Assembly: GCF_001998825.1 (NCBI RefSeq)
Contig: NZ_MLHG01000051.1
Span: forward strand, 1-64,000
DNA: 64,000 bases
DNA from: Rodentibacter mrazii
GTDB taxonomy: Bacteria > Pseudomonadota > Gammaproteobacteria > Enterobacterales > Pasteurellaceae
Direction of reading: 5' to 3'
Below are positions 8,740-19,324 of the stretch, in pieces. The notes under the pieces were generated by a model. It saw only the letters and a program-made list of their open reading frames with translations, was not told the origin of the DNA and did not search any database. Both the position numbers and the translations under genes were made by a program. The first letter of the stretch is position 1. Each line of letters begins with the position of its first letter.

Positions 8740-9828
8740 ATGCGGTGCATAAATGTGGAATTACAAGAACGTCGTTATCCGATTTTAATCGGTAGTGATT
8801 TGTTACAAGACGAACAACGCTATCCGGTTGAAGACGGAGGACGAGTGATGATTGTAAGCAATCCGACAGTCGCACGATTTTATCTGAAAACAGTGACCGA
8901 TACTCTTGAAAAACGAGGTTGTGTTGTTGATCATATTTTGCTACCTGACGGTGAAAAATATAAGACGCTTGATTCTCTCAATCTGATTTTTACCAAACTT
9001 TTACAAGGTAACCATGGTCGTGATACAACAATTATTGCACTTGGTGGAGGGGTTATCGGAGATGTTGCAGGTTTTGCTGCGGCAAGCTATCAGCGCGGAG
9101 TCCGTTTAATTCAAATTCCGACTACCTTACTTTCTCAAGTAGATTCTTCCGTAGGAGGGAAGACCGCAGTCAATCATGAGCTTGGTAAGAATATGATTGG
9201 TGCGTTTTATCAACCTACTGCGGTGATGATTGATACGCTTACGCTGAATACCTTGCCAAAACGTGAAGTCAATGCAGGTCTTGCAGAAGTCATTAAATAT
9301 GGTGCAATTCTAGACTATGAGTTTTTTGAATGGTTAGAAAAGAATATTGATGATCTTGTTGCGCTGAAACAAGAGGCTCTTCAGCATTGTATTGCGCGCT
9401 GCTGCCAAATAAAAGCGGATGTTGTGGCTCGCGATGAAACGGAGAAAGGTGATCGTGCCTTACTCAATCTTGGGCATACTTTTGGTCACGCGATTGAGAC
9501 ACATCTTGGCTATGGTAACTGGTTACATGGTGAAGCGGTTTCTGTGGGAATGATGATGGCTGCCGCACTTTCAGAGGAATTAGACCATATTTCCGTAGAA
9601 GATGTCGCCCGTTTAGAAAAATTACTTGCCCGTGCCAATTTACCCACCGTATCACCGGATGGTATGCAACCGGAAGACTACCTGCCTCATATGATGCGCG
9701 ATAAAAAAGTACTCGCCGGTAAGTTACGCCTTGTATTGCTTAAATCGCTAGGACAAGCTTATGTGGCAGCAGACACGGAGCATAAGCTTGTGCTAAATGC
9801 TATCCGCCGTTGTTCTCAAGCGGACTAA
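8740..9828 (+). CDS. aroB: 3-dehydroquinate synthase
   Basis: The 362-residue protein carries the NAD-binding [11 protein letters not shown], the Zn-ligand region [13 protein letters not shown] and HGEAVSVGM. It converts DAHP to 3-dehydroquinate, the second step of the shikimate pathway. A TAAGGA ribosome-binding site precedes ATG at 8740. It lies between aroK and dam with one base between its stop and the dam ATG, so the three genes form an operon as in many gamma-proteobacteria. Confidence 0.97.
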   Translation: MRCINVELQERRYPILIGSDLLQDEQRYPVEDGGRVMIVSNPTVARFYLKTVTDTLEKRGCVVDHILLPDGEKYKTLDSLNLIFTKLLQGNHGRDTTIIALGGGVIGDVAGFAAASYQRGVRLIQIPTTLLSQVDSSVGGKTAVNHELGKNMIGAFYQPTAVMIDTLTLNTLPKREVNAGLAEVIKYGAILDYEFFEWLEKNIDDLVALKQEALQHCIARCCQIKADVVARDETEKGDRALLNLGHTFGHAIETHLGYGNWLHGEAVSVGMMMAAALSEELDHISVEDVARLEKLLARANLPTVSPDGMQPEDYLPHMMRDKKVLAGKLRLVLLKSLGQAYVAADTEHKLVLNAIRRCSQAD

Positions 9829-9829
9829 A

Positions 9830-10681
9830 ATGTTACGTCCGAAAAAACAAATTAAATCTAAGATAAAGCACCGCCCGTTTTTGAAATGGGCGGGCGGTAA
9901 ATTTCGATTAACGGACGATATTAACAAAGCCTTTCCAAAGAAAAAGCAATGTTTGATTGAACCTTTTGTGGGCGCAGGCGCCGTATTTTTAAATTCTAAC
10001 TTTGAGCGCTATATTCTGGCGGATATTAACCCTGATTTGATTAATTTATTTAATATTGTTAAAGATAACGTAGATCAATATATTGACGCTTGTAAACCGA
10101 TTTTCTTTTCACCTCAAGCCAATACGCCCGATTACTATTATGCGAAACGCCAACAATTCAATGAGTCCCGTGATCCCTTTGAACGTTCCGTCATTTTTCT
10201 TTATCTAAATCGATTTGGTTTTAATGGGCTGTGTCGTTATAACAGTAAAAATGAATTTAATGTGCCTTTTGGTGATTATAAAACCCATTATTTCCCAGAG
10301 GATGAACTGCGTTATTTTGCGCACAAAGCTCAAAGTGCGGTTTTTTTATGTAGTGATTTTAAACAAACCTTTGAATTGGCGGATAAAACATCGGTGATTT
10401 ACTGTGACCCACCCTATGCGCCCTTGCAACAAATGACTAATTTTACCGGCTATGCAGGCAATGAATTTGATTTAGAACATCAACGAGCCTTAGCGGAACT
10501 CGCAAAAAAAGTACAAAAGGAAAAACAGATACCTGTTTTGATTTCTAACCATGATATAAAATTTACCCGAGAGATTTACAAAGGCGCAAAATTTAAACGG
10601 GTCAAAGTGCAGCGTTCAATTAGCCAAAATTCAGAAAAACGAGTAAAGGTGAAAGAGTTGATTGCAATTTTTAAGGCATAG
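9830..10681 (+). CDS. dam: Dam DNA adenine methyltransferase
   Basis: The 283-residue protein has the N-terminal SAM-binding FLKWAGGKFRL, the FVGAGAVFLN motif and the catalytic DPPY (in VIYCDPPYAP), the order of motifs in alpha-class adenine methyltransferases of the Dam family. It methylates adenine in GATC for mismatch-repair strand discrimination and replication timing. ATG at 9830, directly after the aroB stop, is preferred to a frame extension inside aroB. Its 3' end overlaps the convergent dciA-like gene by 11 bases. Confidence 0.95.
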   Translation: MLRPKKQIKSKIKHRPFLKWAGGKFRLTDDINKAFPKKKQCLIEPFVGAGAVFLNSNFERYILADINPDLINLFNIVKDNVDQYIDACKPIFFSPQANTPDYYYAKRQQFNESRDPFERSVIFLYLNRFGFNGLCRYNSKNEFNVPFGDYKTHYFPEDELRYFAHKAQSAVFLCSDFKQTFELADKTSVIYCDPPYAPLQQMTNFTGYAGNEFDLEHQRALAELAKKVQKEKQIPVLISNHDIKFTREIYKGAKFKRVKVQRSISQNSEKRVKVKELIAIFKA

Positions 10682-11000
10682 CGCTGTTAAATTCAGGACT
10701 GACCTTCAAATCAAGTCTTTTTACCTGTGGGTAATCTTTTTGAATCAATGTTAATAAATCTAGTTGGCGAAATAGCATTCCCTGTCTAACAATCGCATTT
10801 GCTACTTCAATAAATATGGTATCCCCGTTTATCTGACCTATACGAAATAAACCCTGAAATTCTTGAGGGAAAGTGCGGTTAACTTTTTGGTTTAATTCAT
10901 GTATTGCTAAACCTTTTTGCATTATTTGAGCAAAGGATGATTGTTCCATTATCTCGACAATATTCACGGCCTTTTGATAACGTTCTACCTTGTTTTTCAT
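10671..11000 (-). CDS. DciA-like DUF721 protein
   Basis: The 109-residue protein has the DUF721 fold signature: an N-terminal helical part, a central LFRIGQINGDTIFIEVANA strand region, a QLDLLTLIQ helix and a basic C-terminus. DUF721 includes DciA, which supports loading of the DnaB helicase in bacteria lacking DnaC. Its position next to secM-secA is conserved in Vibrio and Pasteurellaceae as I recall. It is divergent from secM and converges on dam with an 11-base overlap. Confidence 0.72.
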   Translation of the reverse strand: MKNKVERYQKAVNIVEIMEQSSFAQIMQKGLAIHELNQKVNRTFPQEFQGLFRIGQINGDTIFIEVANAIVRQGMLFRQLDLLTLIQKDYPQVKRLDLKVSPEFNSAMP

Positions 11001-11073
11001 GAAATAACCCCAATAAATGACATCAGTTTAGATTTCCGCTACAATACACGCAATTTTTTTAATAAACAACGAG

Positions 11074-11376
11074 ATGATGATTTCAGGCAAAACCAAACCG
11101 AATTTTTGGTCGCGATTACTTTTAAGTATGATCGCTATCTTTGCCTTACCTAATGCTCAAAGTTTAGAAAATCAGCCGGCGGAAAACTATTCATCCAACG
11201 TGTCGGTTCAACAAGTGTTGGAAACAGTAAAAGTGTTGCACAGTGAGCAACATCAACAATTCCAGCAACCTTCTATTTCCCATTCAACAAAAAAACAAGT
11301 TGAAATTCAACCGTACTTTATTGTGGAGGTATTGAATCCTCTAGCGCCTATCCGTGCAGGTCCTTTACTCATTTAA
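11074..11376 (+). CDS. secM: SecM secretion monitor (secA leader arrest peptide)
   Basis: A 100-residue exported leader directly upstream of secA. An N-terminal basic stretch and hydrophobic core (FWSRLLLSMIAIFALPNAQS) make a signal peptide. The C-terminus ends FIVEVLNPLAPIRAGPLLI. It contains IRAGP, the hallmark of the E. coli SecM arrest motif, with the key Arg and final Pro. SecM stalls the ribosome when export is slow and so raises secA translation. The Phe-to-IRAGP spacing is one residue shorter than in E. coli and the Trp-Ile pair is replaced by Leu-Asn. The APIR part resembles the short Mannheimia-type arrest sequence I recall. Two adjacent ATG codons (11074, 11077) are possible starts. 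Confidence 0.85.
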   Translation: MMISGKTKPNFWSRLLLSMIAIFALPNAQSLENQPAENYSSNVSVQQVLETVKVLHSEQHQQFQQPSISHSTKKQVEIQPYFIVEVLNPLAPIRAGPLLI

Positions 11377-11387
11377 TTTCTGATTTT

Positions 11388-11462
11388 CTATAATCGTACG
11401 AATTTGGAAAGTTCGTATTATAAGATCATTGTGATATGAAAAATTTAAGAAATTTCACATAT
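11388..11462 (+). promoter_or_regulatory. secM-secA intergenic stem-loops
   Basis: Two dyads lie between the secM stop and the secA ribosome-binding site. The first pairs TACGAA (11397-11402) with TTCGTA (11412-11417). The second pairs ATATGAAAAATTT (11434-11446) with AAATTTCACATAT (11450-11462), with 11 of 13 positions matching. They occupy the place of the E. coli RNA structure that controls secA translation in response to SecM stalling. The secA Shine-Dalgarno (AAAGAGAAA) lies just outside the second stem, so the exact masking mechanism is unclear. Confidence 0.55.
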
Positions 11463-11498
11463 TGATTATTCTAACCTATTATTTTTTAAAGAGAAATT

Positions 11499-14195
11499 AT
11501 GAGTATTTTAACAAAAATCTTTGGTAGTCGTAACGACCGTATTTTACGTAAACTTAAAAAACAAGTTATCAAAATTAATAAATTGGAGCCGGAATTTGAA
11601 GCTCTGACCGATGAACAACTTTGTGCTAAAACTGATGAATTCCGTGAGCGTTTGAACGCAGGCGAAACCTTACAAGATATTTTACCGGAAGCCTTTGCTA
11701 CGGTGCGTGAAGCGAGTAAGCGTGTGTTGGGAATGCGTCACTTTGATGTTCAGCTTGTGGGGGGGATGGTTCTTACCAACCGCTGTATTGCGGAAATGCG
11801 TACCGGTGAAGGGAAAACCTTAACCGCAACCTTACCTTGTTACCTTATCGCCCTTGAAGGAAAAGGCGTACACGTTGTTACTGTGAACGACTATTTAGCC
11901 CGTCGTGATGCGGAAACCAACCGCCCATTATTTGAATTTTTAGGGATGAGTGTAGGGGTGAATATTCCGGGCTTGCCGCCGGAAGCAAAACGTGCCGCTT
12001 ACGCAGCGGATATTACTTACGCCACTAATAGCGAACTCGGTTTTGACTATTTACGTGATAATTTAGCCCATTCGAAAGAAGAACGTTTCCAACGCACCTT
12101 AGGTTATGCGTTGGTGGATGAAGTGGATTCTATTTTAATTGATGAAGCCCGTACGCCGTTAATTATTTCCGGTCAGGCGGAGGATAGCTCGGATCTTTAT
12201 ATCGCCGTTAATACACTGATTCCGAATTTGATTAAACAAGAAAAAGAAGACACTGAGGAATATCAGGGGGAAGGCGATTTCACGCTAGATCTTAAATCCA
12301 AACAGGCACACCTCACCGAACGTGGACAGGAAAAAGTCGAAAATTGGCTAATTGAACAAGGGTTAATGCCGGAGGGCGATTCGCTCTATTCACCGGGTCG
12401 CATTGTATTATTACACCACGTGATGGCGGCATTACGCGCCCATACTTTATTTGAACGTGATGTGGACTATATTGTAAAAGATGGCGAAATCGTGATCGTA
12501 GATGAACATACCGGTCGTACCATGGCTGGGCGTCGTTGGTCTGACGGTTTACATCAAGCCATTGAAGCCAAAGAAGGGGTGGATATTAAAAGTGAAAACC
12601 AAACCGTTGCCTCTATTTCTTACCAAAACTACTTCCGTTTGTATGAGAAATTGGCTGGGATGACGGGAACGGCAGATACCGAAGCCTTTGAATTCCAACA
12701 AATTTATGGTTTAGAAACTGTGGTGATTCCAACAAATCGCCCAATGATTCGCGATGATCGCACAGACTTGATGTTTGAAAACGAAGAATACAAATTTAAT
12801 GCGATTATTGAGGACATTAAAGATTGTATCGCTCGCCAACAACCGGTATTAGTGGGGACAATCTCTGTTGAGAAATCGGAAGAATTATCGAAAGCCTTGG
12901 ATAAAGCGGGTATCAAACACAATGTATTAAATGCGAAATTCCACCAGCAGGAAGCGGAAATTGTCGCTGAAGCCGGTTATCCTGGGGCGGTAACTATTGC
13001 AACCAATATGGCTGGGCGTGGTACAGATATTATCCTAGGTGGTAACTGGAGAGCGCAGGCTGCTAAATTAGATAACCCGACCCAAGAACAACTTGATGCG
13101 TTAAAAGCCGAATGGGAGAAAAATCACAACATTGTGATGAAAGCCGGCGGTTTACATATTATCGGCACTGAGCGTCACGAATCACGCCGTATCGACAACC
13201 AGTTGCGTGGTCGTTCCGGTCGTCAAGGCGACCCGGGATCGTCCCGTTTCTACCTTTCTTTGGAAGACGGCTTGATGCGAATTTACCTCAATGAAGGCAA
13301 GCTCAACTTAATGCGTAAAGCCTTCACCGTACCGGGTGAGGCGATGGAGTCCAAAATGTTGGCAAAAGTGATCGCCTCTGCACAAGCAAAAGTAGAAGCT
13401 TTCCACTTTGATGGACGTAAAAATTTGCTTGAATATGATGATGTTGCTAATGATCAACGTCACGCCATTTATGAACAACGTAATCATTTATTGGATAACG
13501 ATGATATTTCAGAAACGATCAAAGCAATTCGCTATGATGTATTTAACAATGTGATTGATCAATATATTCCACCACAATCTTTGGAAGAGCAGTGGGATAT
13601 CAAAGGGCTTGAAGAACGCCTTGCACAAGAATTCGGTATGGAATTACCGATTGGGCATTGGTTGGAAGAAGATTCTAACTTTCACGAAGAAAACTTGCGT
13701 GAACGCATTGTAGAAATTGCAGAAGAAGAATACAAAGAAAAAGAAGCGCTTGCCGGTGAAGAAACCATGCGTCATTTTGAAAAAGGTGTAATGCTACAAA
13801 CTCTCGATGAGCTTTGGAAAGAACACTTGGCAGCGATGGATTATCTTCGTCAAGGGATTCATTTACGTGGTTATGCACAAAAAGATCCGAAACAGGAATA
13901 CAAAAAAGAGTCTTTCCGTATGTTTACGGAAATGCTTGATTCTTTAAAACATCAGGTTATTACGACTCTCACTCGTGTCCATGTTCGTACTCAAGAGGAA
14001 GTTGAGGAAGCGGAACGTCTTCGTCAAGAAATGGCAGCACGTGAAACTCAGAGCCATAAGCCCGTAGATGAAAATAGTTCGGCACAACAGTCGGAAGATT
14101 ATTCTGATCGCCATGTAGGACGAAATGAACCCTGCCCTTGCGGTTCCGGTAAGAAATATAAACATTGCCATGGTAGCCGCGCTAAGTATAGTTAA
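11499..14195 (+). CDS. secA: preprotein translocase ATPase SecA
   Basis: The 898-residue full-length SecA has Walker A GEGKTLTA ([14 protein letters not shown]), the helicase motif [14 protein letters not shown], the [10 protein letters not shown] and [11 protein letters not shown] motifs and the C-terminal zinc site [14 protein letters not shown], which binds SecB. It drives export of unfolded preproteins through SecYEG. It is preceded by secM and its regulatory stems and followed immediately by mutT. ATG at 11499 is set by the AAAGAG ribosome-binding site and the conserved start MSILTKIFG. Confidence 0.98.
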   Translation: MSILTKIFGSRNDRILRKLKKQVIKINKLEPEFEALTDEQLCAKTDEFRERLNAGETLQDILPEAFATVREASKRVLGMRHFDVQLVGGMVLTNRCIAEMRTGEGKTLTATLPCYLIALEGKGVHVVTVNDYLARRDAETNRPLFEFLGMSVGVNIPGLPPEAKRAAYAADITYATNSELGFDYLRDNLAHSKEERFQRTLGYALVDEVDSILIDEARTPLIISGQAEDSSDLYIAVNTLIPNLIKQEKEDTEEYQGEGDFTLDLKSKQAHLTERGQEKVENWLIEQGLMPEGDSLYSPGRIVLLHHVMAALRAHTLFERDVDYIVKDGEIVIVDEHTGRTMAGRRWSDGLHQAIEAKEGVDIKSENQTVASISYQNYFRLYEKLAGMTGTADTEAFEFQQIYGLETVVIPTNRPMIRDDRTDLMFENEEYKFNAIIEDIKDCIARQQPVLVGTISVEKSEELSKALDKAGIKHNVLNAKFHQQEAEIVAEAGYPGAVTIATNMAGRGTDIILGGNWRAQAAKLDNPTQEQLDALKAEWEKNHNIVMKAGGLHIIGTERHESRRIDNQLRGRSGRQGDPGSSRFYLSLEDGLMRIYLNEGKLNLMRKAFTVPGEAMESKMLAKVIASAQAKVEAFHFDGRKNLLEYDDVANDQRHAIYEQRNHLLDNDDISETIKAIRYDVFNNVIDQYIPPQSLEEQWDIKGLEERLAQEFGMELPIGHWLEEDSNFHEENLRERIVEIAEEEYKEKEALAGEETMRHFEKGVMLQTLDELWKEHLAAMDYLRQGIHLRGYAQKDPKQEYKKESFRMFTEMLDSLKHQVITTLTRVHVRTQEEVEEAERLRQEMAARETQSHKPVDENSSAQQSEDYSDRHVGRNEPCPCGSGKKYKHCHGSRAKYS

Positions 14196-14203
14196 TGGCA
14201 CTC

Positions 14204-14235
14204 ACTAAAAGTGCAGTTATTTTGACCGTACTTTT
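14204..14235 (+). terminator. degenerate USS-pair hairpin between secA and mutT
   Basis: AAAAGTGCAGT and ACCGTACTTTT pair with one wobble and one mismatch, followed by T5. Both arms are one-base variants of the USS. It lies between the secA stop and the probable mutT start and may attenuate mutT. Confidence 0.5.
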
Positions 14236-14254
14236 TCATATTGGATTTAACAAA

Positions 14255-14662
14255 ATGGAAAAAACAGTAATACAAGTTGCCGCAGGCATTATTCGTAATG
14301 AATTCGGGCAGATTTATTTAACGCAGCGCTTGGAAGGACAGGATTTTGCACAATCTCTTGAATTCCCCGGTGGCAAAGTGGATGTCGGTGAAACGCCGGA
14401 ACAGGCACTAAAACGTGAATTGGAAGAAGAAATCGGTATTGTGATATTAAATGCCGAGCTGTATGAACGCTTTCAGTTTGAATATCCTACTAAGATTATT
14501 TCCTTCTTTTTTTATGTTGTGGACGAATGGATTGGCGAGCCTTTTGGGCGTGAAGGGCAAGAGGGTTTTTGGATCGAACAACGTTCATTGGATGCAGGAT
14601 TATTTCCACCTGCTAATGCAAAGCTCATTCAGCGTTTAATTGCGGAAACTGATTTGTTATGA
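14255..14662 (+). CDS. mutT: 8-oxo-dGTP diphosphatase MutT
   Basis: The protein carries the Nudix box in the form GGKVDVGETPEQALKRELEEE followed by IGI, and the typical start VIQVAAGIIRN. It removes 8-oxo-dGTP from the nucleotide pool and so prevents A:T to C:G changes. The frame is open back to 14195, but the first 20 codons read through a USS-pair hairpin and are not family-like. ATG at 14255 gives 135 residues, close to E. coli MutT. The secA-mutT order is conserved in enterics. Its end overlaps the convergent holA gene by six bases. Confidence 0.92.
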   Translation: MEKTVIQVAAGIIRNEFGQIYLTQRLEGQDFAQSLEFPGGKVDVGETPEQALKRELEEEIGIVILNAELYERFQFEYPTKIISFFFYVVDEWIGEPFGREGQEGFWIEQRSLDAGLFPPANAKLIQRLIAETDLL

Positions 14663-15691
14663 GCAAATTTTGACAGATAAATCCGCTAATTGTTCCCATA
14701 CATTATTGCTAAATTCTTGTTTTGCAAGACGTTCAATATTGGCTAATTCTTGGATAATTTCATAGAGTTTTTGATAGCTTAATCGCTGTACCGCAGTTAA
14801 AAAGAGCGGTCGGCGATTTTGCCAAATTTTAAGACGATCAAATTCTGACTTAATTTGCTGAATAGGTAAAGCATCGGTTATGCGAATGTGTTGTTGGGGT
14901 TTTGTAAGCTCAAGTATTGTCAATAATTCACGTTGTAAGGTGCGAAGTAAAATTATTGGTTGAATATCCTCCGCTTGTAAACCACTTAAAATTCGTTTGG
15001 CACGATTTACTTTGCCCGCAAGAAGTGCGTCAATCCATTGAAAAGGCATAAATATGGAGGATTGTTCAACCACTTCTATGACTCGGTTATAATTGAGTTT
15101 GTGATCGGGATGAAGTAAATCCAAGAGTTGCAAAGTTTGTTTTAATGCAAGTAGGTTATTTTCATAGCTATAACAAAGCTGCTGAATGGCTTCATCATCA
15201 GCCGTTAATCCCATTGATTGGATACGATTTTTTACCCAACGGGGAAGATTTTCAACCGTTGGTGTTTGGCAATTAATCAATATCAAATCGGGTTCATATT
15301 GACTAAGTGCCAAAAACCAAGCTTGTTTCTCCATTGTTTTGGAGAGTTTTGTTATGCTGAGAACGAGCAAAACATCTTCGGTCAATGAAACAATGAATTC
15401 TTGTAGATTTTTCTGTAAAGGTGCGGTCAAATTTTCCGGTAAATTGAGAACCAGCATTTGTTTGTTAAAAAATAAGCCCATAGACTGGTTCACTTCAATA
15501 AGTTTCCCCCAATCGGTGTGGCTATCAATTTGCACCGTATTTTTTTCATCAAACCCTTGTCGAATAGCAGTTTGATAAATAGTATCTTCGCTTTCACTGA
15601 GTAATAGCGGATCTTGCCCAGCCAATAGATATACCTTGGCGAGACGTTGGCTAAGATGATGGGCTAGTTGCTCAGGAAAAAGACGATTCAT
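14657..15691 (-). CDS. holA: DNA polymerase III delta subunit
   Basis: The 344-residue protein has the start [13 protein letters not shown] and YLLAGQDPLLLSE, then an LVLNLPENL stretch, as in the HolA clamp-loader subunit. Delta opens the beta sliding clamp within the DnaX complex. Its ATG overlaps the lptE stop as TAATG on the minus strand, the lptE-holA coupling known from enterics. It lies downstream of leuS and lptE in the conserved leuS-lptE-holA order. Confidence 0.93.
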   Translation of the reverse strand: MNRLFPEQLAHHLSQRLAKVYLLAGQDPLLLSESEDTIYQTAIRQGFDEKNTVQIDSHTDWGKLIEVNQSMGLFFNKQMLVLNLPENLTAPLQKNLQEFIVSLTEDVLLVLSITKLSKTMEKQAWFLALSQYEPDLILINCQTPTVENLPRWVKNRIQSMGLTADDEAIQQLCYSYENNLLALKQTLQLLDLLHPDHKLNYNRVIEVVEQSSIFMPFQWIDALLAGKVNRAKRILSGLQAEDIQPIILLRTLQRELLTILELTKPQQHIRITDALPIQQIKSEFDRLKIWQNRRPLFLTAVQRLSYQKLYEIIQELANIERLAKQEFSNNVWEQLADLSVKICS

Positions 15692-16194
15692 TACTTACCT
15701 TTTACTTGCTGCTGTAATGACACCATTTTAGTAATAAGTTGGCGTGCGGCTTGATCACGCATATCGTGCCAAATCACATCACGTTCGGCTGCTTTTGCCA
15801 ATGCTGCCCGTGAGTTATCAAAGAAAGTGCGGTTTACTTTTGCACTGATTGGATAAGTTTCACCATTGGCTAAACGCACGCTGGCTTCCACCTCCAACGT
15901 TAAGACTTTTTCTGCTTCACGTCCACGTTTAAAAATGGAGGCAACCTGATTATCGCTGGTTTGCTTATTGATACGTAACACGGGTATGCCTTGTGTTGGT
16001 TTTACAAGATTGACAGTATTGATTTGTAATTGGCGACGGATTGCCATTGACATTTCACTATAAGGATCTCCACTTTCGAAGGTTAGAGTTTGCAATTCCT
16101 GTGGAATTAACGCACCATTTTGAAGGTGCCATCCGCAGGCTGAAAGTGTCGCTACTATTGTCGTAAGAAATAAGCTCTTGATTGATTTAATCAT
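15691..16194 (-). CDS. lptE: LPS-assembly lipoprotein LptE
   Basis: About 167 residues with a lipoprotein signal ending LSAC-GWHLQ (lipobox LSAC), then the LptE-like [17 protein letters not shown] region. LptE plugs the LptD barrel and helps place LPS or LOS in the outer leaflet. The frame extends upstream to 16221, but ATG at 16194 gives a normal [10 protein letters not shown] signal peptide. It is coupled to holA by a one-base overlap and separated from leuS by a USS-pair hairpin. Confidence 0.92.
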   Translation of the reverse strand: MIKSIKSLFLTTIVATLSACGWHLQNGALIPQELQTLTFESGDPYSEMSMAIRRQLQINTVNLVKPTQGIPVLRINKQTSDNQVASIFKRGREAEKVLTLEVEASVRLANGETYPISAKVNRTFFDNSRAALAKAAERDVIWHDMRDQAARQLITKMVSLQQQVKGK

Positions 16195-16213
16195 AAAAAT
16201 TACCTTTAAAATC

Positions 16214-16240
16214 AACCGCACTTTGTTAAGAAGTGCGGTT
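16214..16240 (-). terminator. USS-pair hairpin between leuS and lptE
   Basis: Perfect 10-bp arms AACCGCACTT / AAGTGCGGTT enclose a 7-base loop. On the minus strand it follows the leuS stop. The T-run after the stem is short and broken, so read-through into lptE-holA is likely. Confidence 0.7.
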
Positions 16241-16251
16241 ATTTCTATGGA

Positions 16252-18840
16252 TTATTGTGGTTTCACCACGACATTTAATAATTTACCTGACACGTAAATC
16301 ACTTTCACAATTTGCTGCCCATCAATAAATTTCTTCACATTTTCATCGGCAAAGGCAATGGTTTTTACCATTTCCTCGTCAGCGTCTGAGGCAACGGTAA
16401 CTTTACCACGCACTTTACCGTTCACTTGAACAACAATGAGTTTTTCATCTTCTACCATCGCCGCTTCATCGGCTTTCACCCATTCTGCGGTGTCTATGCT
16501 GTTTTCGTTGCCTAGGGCATGCCATAGCTCAAAGCAAATATGTGGGGTAATCGGATAAAGCATACGCACGACGGCACTTAAGGCTTCCGCCATCACTGCC
16601 CGATCCTGATCACTATCCAATGGGGCTTTGGTGAGTTTGTTCATCAACTCCATAATTGCTGCAATGGCAGTATTAAAGGTTTGACGGCGACCAATATCGT
16701 CACTCACTTTGGCAATGGTTTTATGCACTTCACGGCGAAGGGCTTTTTGATCCGCAGAAAGCGCGGTCGCTTCTAAATCTGTTTTTGCCGGGTTTTGTTG
16801 ATATTGATACACCAAGTTCCACACTCTGCCTAAGAAGCGTTTCGCCCCTTCCACACCTGATTCTTGCCATTCAAGGGTCATATCCGCAGGGGAGGCAAAC
16901 ATCATAAACAAGCGAACCGTATCCGCACCGTATTTTTCCACCATCTCTTGCGGGTCGATACCGTTATTTTTCGATTTCGACATTTTGGTCATACCGGAAT
17001 GCACAAGTTCGCGTCCCTCAGGATCGGTCGCTTTAATAATACGACCTTTCTCATCACGCTCAAGGGTAACTTGAGTTGGGCTGACCCAAATACGTTCGTT
17101 GGTCGGGCTTGTGTAATAGAAGGCATCAGCAAGCACCATACCTTGACATAATAATTTGGTTGCCGGTTCATCGCTGGTTATAAATCCGGCATCACGCAAG
17201 AGTTTGTGGAAGAAACGGAAGTATAACAAGTGCATGGTGGCGTGCTCGATACCGCCGATATATTGATCCACCGGTAACCAATAATTCGCCTCCTCTTTAT
17301 CCAACATGGCTTCTGCAAACGTTGGTGAGGTGTAACGCGCGTAATACCAAGAAGACTCCATAAATGTATCGAAAGTGTCTGTTTCTTTTAATGCTGGTGC
17401 ACCGTTAAAGGTGGTTTTCGCCCAGTTTGGATCAGCTTTAATCGGACTTTTCACCCCGTCCATCACCACATCTTCCGGGAGAATAATCGGTAAATCTTCT
17501 AATGGTGCAGGTACAACGTCGCCGTTTTCAAGGGTAAGCATTGGAATTGGTGCGCCCCAATAACGTTGGCGGGATACCCCCCAGTCACGTAAGCGATAAT
17601 TGACTTGGCGTTTACCCATGCCTAATTTTTCAAGTTTGTCTGCAATGCCGTTGAATGCGCCATCGAAATCTAATCCGTCAAATTCTGCCGAATTGACCAA
17701 AATTCCATGTTCAGTGAAGGCTTCTTTGCTTAAATTAATTTCCTGACCGGCAAGTGGCGAGATGACTTGTTTTAACGGTAAAGCGTATTTTTGAGCGAAC
17801 TCATAGTCACGTTGGTCGTGTGCCGGTACTGCCATTACAGCGCCTGTACCATAGTGCATTAATACGAAATTCGCCACCCAAATCGGCAATTTTTCACCGG
17901 TCAATGGGTGAATGGCAAACAAACCTGTCGCCATCCCTTTTTTCTCCATCGTAGCAAGATCGGCTTCGGCAACTTTCGCATTTTTCGCTTCTTGAATGAA
18001 TGCGGCCAGTTCAGGATTATCTTGTGCAGCAAGGCTTGCTAATGGGTGAGCGGCGGCAATACCTAAATAGCTCACACCATAGAATGTATCGGGGCGGGTG
18101 GTGTAAACTGCTAATTTTTTATCGGTTTCTGCGACATCAAAGGTAATTTCTACCCCTTCTGAACGACCGATCCAGTTTCGTTGCATGGTTTTCACCATAT
18201 CCGGCCACTGCGGAAGATTATCCAGCCCACCTAATAATTGCTCGGCATAATCGGTGATTTTAATAAACCATTGAGGAATTTCTTTTTGTTCCACAGGTGT
18301 ATCGCAACGCCAACAGCAACCGTCATGCACTTGCTCGTTGGCAAGTACCGTTTCATCATTCGGACACCAGTTTACCGTTGAGGTTTTTTTGTACACCAAG
18401 CCTTTTTTGTAAAGCTCGGTAAAGAACCATTGTTCCCATTTGTAATATTCAGGTTTACAGGTCGCAATTTCACGATCCCAATCATAACCAAAGCCCAACA
18501 TTTTGAGCTGGTTTTTCATATATTCAATGTTTTCGTATGTCCATTTTGCCGGTGCGGTTTTATTTTTAATCGCAGCCCCTTCCGCTGGCAAACCAAAGGC
18601 ATCCCAACCAATCGGTTGCAACACATTTTTACCGTTCATACGTTGATAACGTGAAACCACATCACCAATTGTATAGTTACGCACATGCCCCATATGCAGA
18701 CGGCCGGACGGATATGGGAACATAGAAAGACAATAATATTTCTCTTTATTTACATCTTTAACCGCTTTAAAGACTTTATTTTCTGCCCAATATTGCTGAA
18801 CTTTCGGTTCAATCATATCGGGACGATATTGTTCTTGCAT
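16252..18840 (-). CDS. leuS: leucyl-tRNA synthetase
   Basis: The 862-residue class I synthetase has the HIGH-type motif [12 protein letters not shown], a zinc-site-like CWRC segment, the CP1 editing region ([13 protein letters not shown], with the aspartate-bearing HDQRDYEFA segment) and the KMSKS motif in MSKSKNNG. It charges tRNA-Leu and hydrolyses mischarged products. Length and start ([15 protein letters not shown]) agree with the bacterial family. It heads the leuS-lptE-holA group. Confidence 0.98.
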   Translation of the reverse strand: MQEQYRPDMIEPKVQQYWAENKVFKAVKDVNKEKYYCLSMFPYPSGRLHMGHVRNYTIGDVVSRYQRMNGKNVLQPIGWDAFGLPAEGAAIKNKTAPAKWTYENIEYMKNQLKMLGFGYDWDREIATCKPEYYKWEQWFFTELYKKGLVYKKTSTVNWCPNDETVLANEQVHDGCCWRCDTPVEQKEIPQWFIKITDYAEQLLGGLDNLPQWPDMVKTMQRNWIGRSEGVEITFDVAETDKKLAVYTTRPDTFYGVSYLGIAAAHPLASLAAQDNPELAAFIQEAKNAKVAEADLATMEKKGMATGLFAIHPLTGEKLPIWVANFVLMHYGTGAVMAVPAHDQRDYEFAQKYALPLKQVISPLAGQEINLSKEAFTEHGILVNSAEFDGLDFDGAFNGIADKLEKLGMGKRQVNYRLRDWGVSRQRYWGAPIPMLTLENGDVVPAPLEDLPIILPEDVVMDGVKSPIKADPNWAKTTFNGAPALKETDTFDTFMESSWYYARYTSPTFAEAMLDKEEANYWLPVDQYIGGIEHATMHLLYFRFFHKLLRDAGFITSDEPATKLLCQGMVLADAFYYTSPTNERIWVSPTQVTLERDEKGRIIKATDPEGRELVHSGMTKMSKSKNNGIDPQEMVEKYGADTVRLFMMFASPADMTLEWQESGVEGAKRFLGRVWNLVYQYQQNPAKTDLEATALSADQKALRREVHKTIAKVSDDIGRRQTFNTAIAAIMELMNKLTKAPLDSDQDRAVMAEALSAVVRMLYPITPHICFELWHALGNENSIDTAEWVKADEAAMVEDEKLIVVQVNGKVRGKVTVASDADEEMVKTIAFADENVKKFIDGQQIVKVIYVSGKLLNVVVKPQ

Positions 18841-18969
18841 AAAATCACCTTAAATTTTGACCGCACTTTAGCGGGATCTTTACATGGGAAAATTGGCTCA
18901 TAGAATATCGTAAAACGCTATAAATTGGTAGGCTAAGAGGCGTAAAGTGCGGTGATTTTTTTGTTTGTT

Positions 18970-19257
18970 CTATAACAAATTCTCGATTTCTTGAGGGATT
19001 AATTTAGGATTAGGAATCCAAATTTGTTTATGCCGATTTAATTCGCCTTTTTCCAGCAGGATACTGCTTTTCGGTACTTTAAAAATTTTGCTTAAGAATT
19101 TTAATAAGTGAGCGTTTGCTTGCCCCTCTATGGGAGGGGCGGTAATGGTGATTTTGAGTTCTTCATTATGTATTCCAACAATTTGATCTTTGCTGGCTTT
19201 GGGTTGTAAAAAAATCTTCAGGCGAATGCCATCAGACATTTTTTCGATCGCTGACAT
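18970..19257 (-). CDS. DUF167 (YggU) family protein
   Basis: About 95 residues with the family core FLQPKASKDQIVG, ITITAPPIEGQANAHLL and the basic KGELNRHKQIWI end. The structure is known for the family but the function is not. Frame extension to 19305 crosses a terminator-like hairpin, so ATG at 19257 (MSAIEK) or the later MSDGIRL is preferred. It follows yggT on the same strand, the conserved yggT-yggU neighbourhood. Confidence 0.88.
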   Translation of the reverse strand: MSAIEKMSDGIRLKIFLQPKASKDQIVGIHNEELKITITAPPIEGQANAHLLKFLSKIFKVPKSSILLEKGELNRHKQIWIPNPKLIPQEIENLL

Positions 19258-19278
19258 ATTATAAATCTCATAAAGAAA

Positions 19279-19297
19279 AGCCACGTAGAACGTGGCT
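19279..19297 (-). terminator. hairpin between yggT and the DUF167 gene
   Basis: Perfect 8-bp arms AGCCACGT / ACGTGGCT with a 3-base loop. Read on the minus strand, CTTTTCTTT follows. It could terminate or attenuate the corA-yggT transcript before the DUF167 gene. Confidence 0.7.
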
Positions 19298-19324
19298 GAA
19301 AACATGTAATTTTATGACCGCACT

